A DNA stretch of 16,259 bases from contig CAYQJO010000084.1 of the NCBI GenBank assembly GCA_964417785.1, positions 1 to 16,259 of the forward strand, in the 5' to 3' direction. The position numbers were made by a program, and so were the translations under genes. Shown one piece after another: positions 13,863 to 16,259 of this stretch. The stretch's first letter is position 1, and every line of letters starts with the position of its first letter. The stretch comes from DAOTUL01 sp034437435. Lineage in GTDB: Bacteria; Chloroflexota; Anaerolineae; Aggregatilineales; Phototrophicaceae. Below the pieces are notes generated by a model. That model made no database searches and had not been told where the DNA came from. It was given only the letters and a program-made list of their open reading frames with translations.

Positions 13863-14716
13863 CCCGAAAACTCATTCTTGCCCTGGCGCTGCTCCTGACC
13901 GTCTGGCCGCTGGCCGCCCAGGAAGAAGACCTGCCCATCATCCCTTACTTCAATGCATCCAGTGACGGCTTCCATGTGCCGGTCCCTGATGGATGGGAAG
14001 ACCTGAGCGAGAGCAATACCGCCCACTTCACCAGCAGCGCCAGGGTACAGATTTACGCCATCGCTGAGGGCGATGAAGACGCCGATGTCGCGGCCATGCT
14101 GGCGGATTTGCGTCCGGTGGGCGATCTACGTTACAGCGGCGAATTCAGCCTGGAAGGGCTGGCCTGGGAAAAGTACCTATACGAAACCGCTGAAGGGTTC
14201 GATGCGACGGCGCTGGTCCATCGCCGCGACGGCAGCACCTATATCCTGGCGCTGTTCAACGATAACCCGGAGATCGACTATTACGCGCTGACGGCACGAG
14301 TTGAAGACGGCGAGGACACCGTTGAGCAGGTGAACGCCGTCGTCGCTGAGTTGTATCCCGAATTCGATACCGAGCCGGTCAGCAGTGATACGGTCGAACT
14401 CTCAAACGGGACCTGGGAGCGCAATGTCTACAACCTGGAGGACGACGAGACCCTGCATGTGATCCACCAGTTGCGCGGGCGCACCGCCTATATTGTGGTC
14501 GAACGCGGCGACGGTGCGATGCTGGCCGAGGTTAACAAGATGCTGTTCACCACGCTGTTCGGCTTCTTCGTCACACCGGCCAACCAGGCATATCTTTACC
14601 TGGGACTGGCCGCTATCTTCGGGCTGATCGGCGCTCTGGTCGTGAGTATGGTTTTGCGCCAGCGCAGTCTCGAACAGGACATGCGCATGATCGAGCAGTT
14701 GGAACAAGGATCGTGA
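13859..14716 (+). CDS. Secreted protein with CcmD-like C-terminal membrane tail
   Basis: 285 residues. A signal peptide (1-20, ending LAAQ) is followed by an outer-face region (about 21-240) with a FHVPVPDGWEDL motif, similar in style to PsbP-like or Mog1-like domains. Two similar segments, about 102-135 and 185-218 (each W-E-K/R, a tyrosine, then a histidine-containing strand ending in a hydrophobic run), suggest an internal duplication. The C-terminus has one membrane helix (about 245-267) then a charged helical tail RQRSLEQDMRMIEQLEQ. That tail looks like CcmD, a tiny helper of CcmC normally encoded right after ccmC, and this gene sits exactly there. The CcmD comparison is inference from layout, and no family name is certain. 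Overlaps both neighbours (ATGA and GTGA). Confidence 0.82.
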   Translation: MTRKLILALALLLTVWPLAAQEEDLPIIPYFNASSDGFHVPVPDGWEDLSESNTAHFTSSARVQIYAIAEGDEDADVAAMLADLRPVGDLRYSGEFSLEGLAWEKYLYETAEGFDATALVHRRDGSTYILALFNDNPEIDYYALTARVEDGEDTVEQVNAVVAELYPEFDTEPVSSDTVELSNGTWERNVYNLEDDETLHVIHQLRGRTAYIVVERGDGAMLAEVNKMLFTTLFGFFVTPANQAYLYLGLAAIFGLIGALVVSMVLRQRSLEQDMRMIEQLEQGS

Positions 14717-15999
14717 TTCGAGCGGTGTGGCTGGTGCTGGTGATCGTGGTGCTGGTCGCCTGCCAGCCCAAGGCGGATTCTCCGGAAGCTCCGGCAATGG
14801 CCGTTTTCCCCACGACCACGCCAGGGCAGGTGATTCGCGGCGTCCTTGATACGCCATCACCCTTCGGCGGAACACCCTTCGCCAACCCGGCGACCGCCGT
14901 CGCACTGGCAAACCAGCCCACCGCCACACCGGATACGAGTATCTGCCCATCCATCCAGACCGGTTTGGAACCCGACGATCTGCCCAACAACATTGACGAT
15001 ACGGCGGATGCTATCATCGCGTTCTTGTCCGATGGTGGTACTGCCGCAACCCTGCGCGATACCTGGGAGATTTTTGCCCTGGCTCGCGACGACATCGATC
15101 TGACGGGCGATCTGACCCCCGAAGTGATCTTCTCTTTTGTGCTGCCGGAAACCAGCGGGATGCTGCTCATCGCCGGCTGTGAGGAAGGCCGGTATGTATC
15201 ACGCTATCAGGCGGTCGCCGACGAGGCCGAAGCGCCGGAGATCATCCTTCTGGGTGACATCAACGTCAGCCAGTTGAACAACGTCGTCTTCGTCAGCCGC
15301 AACTGCGTTGACGGTGATGACTGCCGCTTCCAGACACAGATCATCACCTGGCAGCCCGACCTGGGTCGCTTCGTGAGTCTCCTGGGCGACACGATCTTGA
15401 GCGATGACATACCAGAAATCGTTGATATAGACGACGATCAGGTCGGTGAAGTGCTGGTGCGGCTGGAAAGCCTGGGAACCGCCGCCACCGGCCCACTGCG
15501 CACCGGAGCCGACATCTACGATTGGAACGGTGAAGCCTATATGCTGTCCATCGTCCGGCGCGACCCACCGCGCTACCGTATCCAGATTCTACATGAAGCA
15601 GATCGTTACTTTGACACCCTGGATATGGCGACCGCCATCGATCTGTATCAGACGACCCTTACCGACGAGGACCTTCGCGCCTGGATCACCGGTGAGGAGT
15701 TGACGCTGGAAGCGTATGCGCTCTACCGGCTGCTGGTGGCCCAGGCTTATCTGGGTGACACGGAAACAGCGACCGCCGTCATCGACCGGATTGAAAATAA
15801 ATTCGTGGAAATCGAACAGCCGGTATATGTCTCGCTCAGCCGTGCCTTCTGGACCGCTTACGAGGCCACCGGCGATGCTGGACCGGCGTGCAGCGCTGTA
15901 CTGGATATGGTCGAGGAACAACCGTCGGCGCTCAATCTGCTCAACCGCTATGGCCGCCGCAGTCCAACCTACACCGCACAGGAGTTGTGTCCGTTTTAG
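14713..15999 (+). CDS. Lipoprotein with FG-GAP-like repeats
   Basis: 428 residues from a GTG start that overlaps the previous stop (GTGA). A lipoprotein signal with lipobox LVAC gives lipidated C17, followed by a Thr/Pro-rich linker (20-75). The middle shows three spaced Asp-rich strands like FG-GAP/VCBS beta-propeller blades: DDIDLTGDLTPEVIF (126-140), LLGDINVSQLNNVVFV (179-194) and VDIDDDQVGEVLVRL (237-251). These may bind calcium. The C-terminal part (about 285-428) is helical and resembles TPR-type pairs (YRLLVAQAYLGDTETATAVI). Several cysteines (C78, C156, C198, C204, C393, C426) could form disulfides outside the cell. No enzyme motif or heme site. It closes the plus-strand operon; its link to cytochrome maturation is by position only. 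Confidence 0.82.
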   Translation: MIRAVWLVLVIVVLVACQPKADSPEAPAMAVFPTTTPGQVIRGVLDTPSPFGGTPFANPATAVALANQPTATPDTSICPSIQTGLEPDDLPNNIDDTADAIIAFLSDGGTAATLRDTWEIFALARDDIDLTGDLTPEVIFSFVLPETSGMLLIAGCEEGRYVSRYQAVADEAEAPEIILLGDINVSQLNNVVFVSRNCVDGDDCRFQTQIITWQPDLGRFVSLLGDTILSDDIPEIVDIDDDQVGEVLVRLESLGTAATGPLRTGADIYDWNGEAYMLSIVRRDPPRYRIQILHEADRYFDTLDMATAIDLYQTTLTDEDLRAWITGEELTLEAYALYRLLVAQAYLGDTETATAVIDRIENKFVEIEQPVYVSLSRAFWTAYEATGDAGPACSAVLDMVEEQPSALNLLNRYGRRSPTYTAQELCPF

Positions 16000-16259
16000 T
16001 CGTCCTGAAGCAGCCATTCCATTGCTTCAGCTTCGCAATTCTCGCCGGAGAAAAACTGTCGCCGAATATTGCTCAATCGCAGAATTTCGAGCAAGGTCTG
16101 TGCCATCGAGACAATTGAAGAGGGTTCGTGGAGATAAGCGACACGCGCTCTGGGATGGCCGCTGTTTTCGCGGGCGAAACTGCGACCGGCCCGCATGGCG
16201 TGGTTGACAGGTTTTGAACCCGCCGCAAGCCACGCCATTTTAATGGCAGTGGTTGCCAA
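15996..16259 (-). CDS. C-terminal part of a possible SpoIIAA/STAS-like protein
   Basis: The frame is open to the right window edge, so the true start is probably outside; 87 residues are visible. The pattern of an alpha-helix (NHAMRAGRSFAREN), a hydrophobic strand (ARVAYLHEP), a helix (VSMAQTLLEILRLS) and a final RRQFFSGENCEAEAMEWLL segment resembles the end of SpoIIAA-like/STAS-like proteins, which often close with a strand and a helix ending in WL. The assignment is by pattern only. It converges on the lipoprotein gene, and the two stop codons overlap (15996-15998 and 15997-15999). No terminator is seen at this junction. Confidence 0.6.
   Translation of the reverse strand: MATTAIKMAWLAAGSKPVNHAMRAGRSFARENSGHPRARVAYLHEPSSIVSMAQTLLEILRLSNIRRQFFSGENCEAEAMEWLLQDD

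Overview
The window looks like chromosomal DNA of a Chloroflexota bacterium, probably an Anaerolineae-like lineage. This is inferred from gene content and protein style: a Rieske/cytochrome b complex with large non-standard subunits, acidic secreted proteins and lipoproteins with Thr/Pro-rich linkers, System I (Ccm) cytochrome c maturation genes, and an IscB/HEARO element of a kind known to be abundant in some Chloroflexota. No rRNA, tRNA or CRISPR array was seen.

Layout. (1) Positions 3-191 hold the 3' end of a polyprenyl-phosphate sugar transferase, followed by a strong bidirectional terminator. (2) Positions 261-3123 on the minus strand form a tight four-gene operon, transcribed corA-like > rnd > small CxCxxC protein > tadA, with TAATG and TGATG stop/start overlaps. 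(3) An AT-rich divergent intergenic region carries a near-consensus sigma70 promoter (TTGACA, 17 bp, TATATT) that drives the plus-strand genes. (4) Positions 3375-7839 encode a Rieske protein, a fused b6-type cytochrome b with a long outward-facing C-terminal extension, a membrane-anchored diheme cytochrome c with an inserted coiled coil, and a secreted monoheme cytochrome c. (5) Positions about 7866-9470 are an IscB element: a HEARO/omega-RNA of about 265 nt followed by an apparently intact IscB nuclease gene. It was inserted at the start of the next host gene. (6) Positions 9471-15999 continue the host operon: a small acidic membrane protein, a large diheme cytochrome c lipoprotein, ccmA, ccmB, ccmC, a secreted protein with a CcmD-like tail where ccmD would be expected, and a lipoprotein with FG-GAP-like repeats. 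Most junctions here are ATGA or GTGA overlaps. (7) The right edge holds the C-terminal part of a convergent minus-strand gene, possibly SpoIIAA/STAS-like.

How the genes work together. Regions 4 and 6 read as one respiratory module. The Rieske/cytochrome b complex would oxidise quinol and pass electrons to several c-type cytochromes on the outer face, while CcmABC and the CcmD-like tail supply heme for maturing those cytochromes. The IscB element splits this module.

The most interesting feature is the IscB-omega-RNA locus. All RuvC and HNH catalytic residues are present. The predicted guide is the host sequence immediately 5' of the element, so it should match the empty insertion site. The IscB frame runs about 107 nt into the downstream host gene. 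No TnpA transposase lies in the window.
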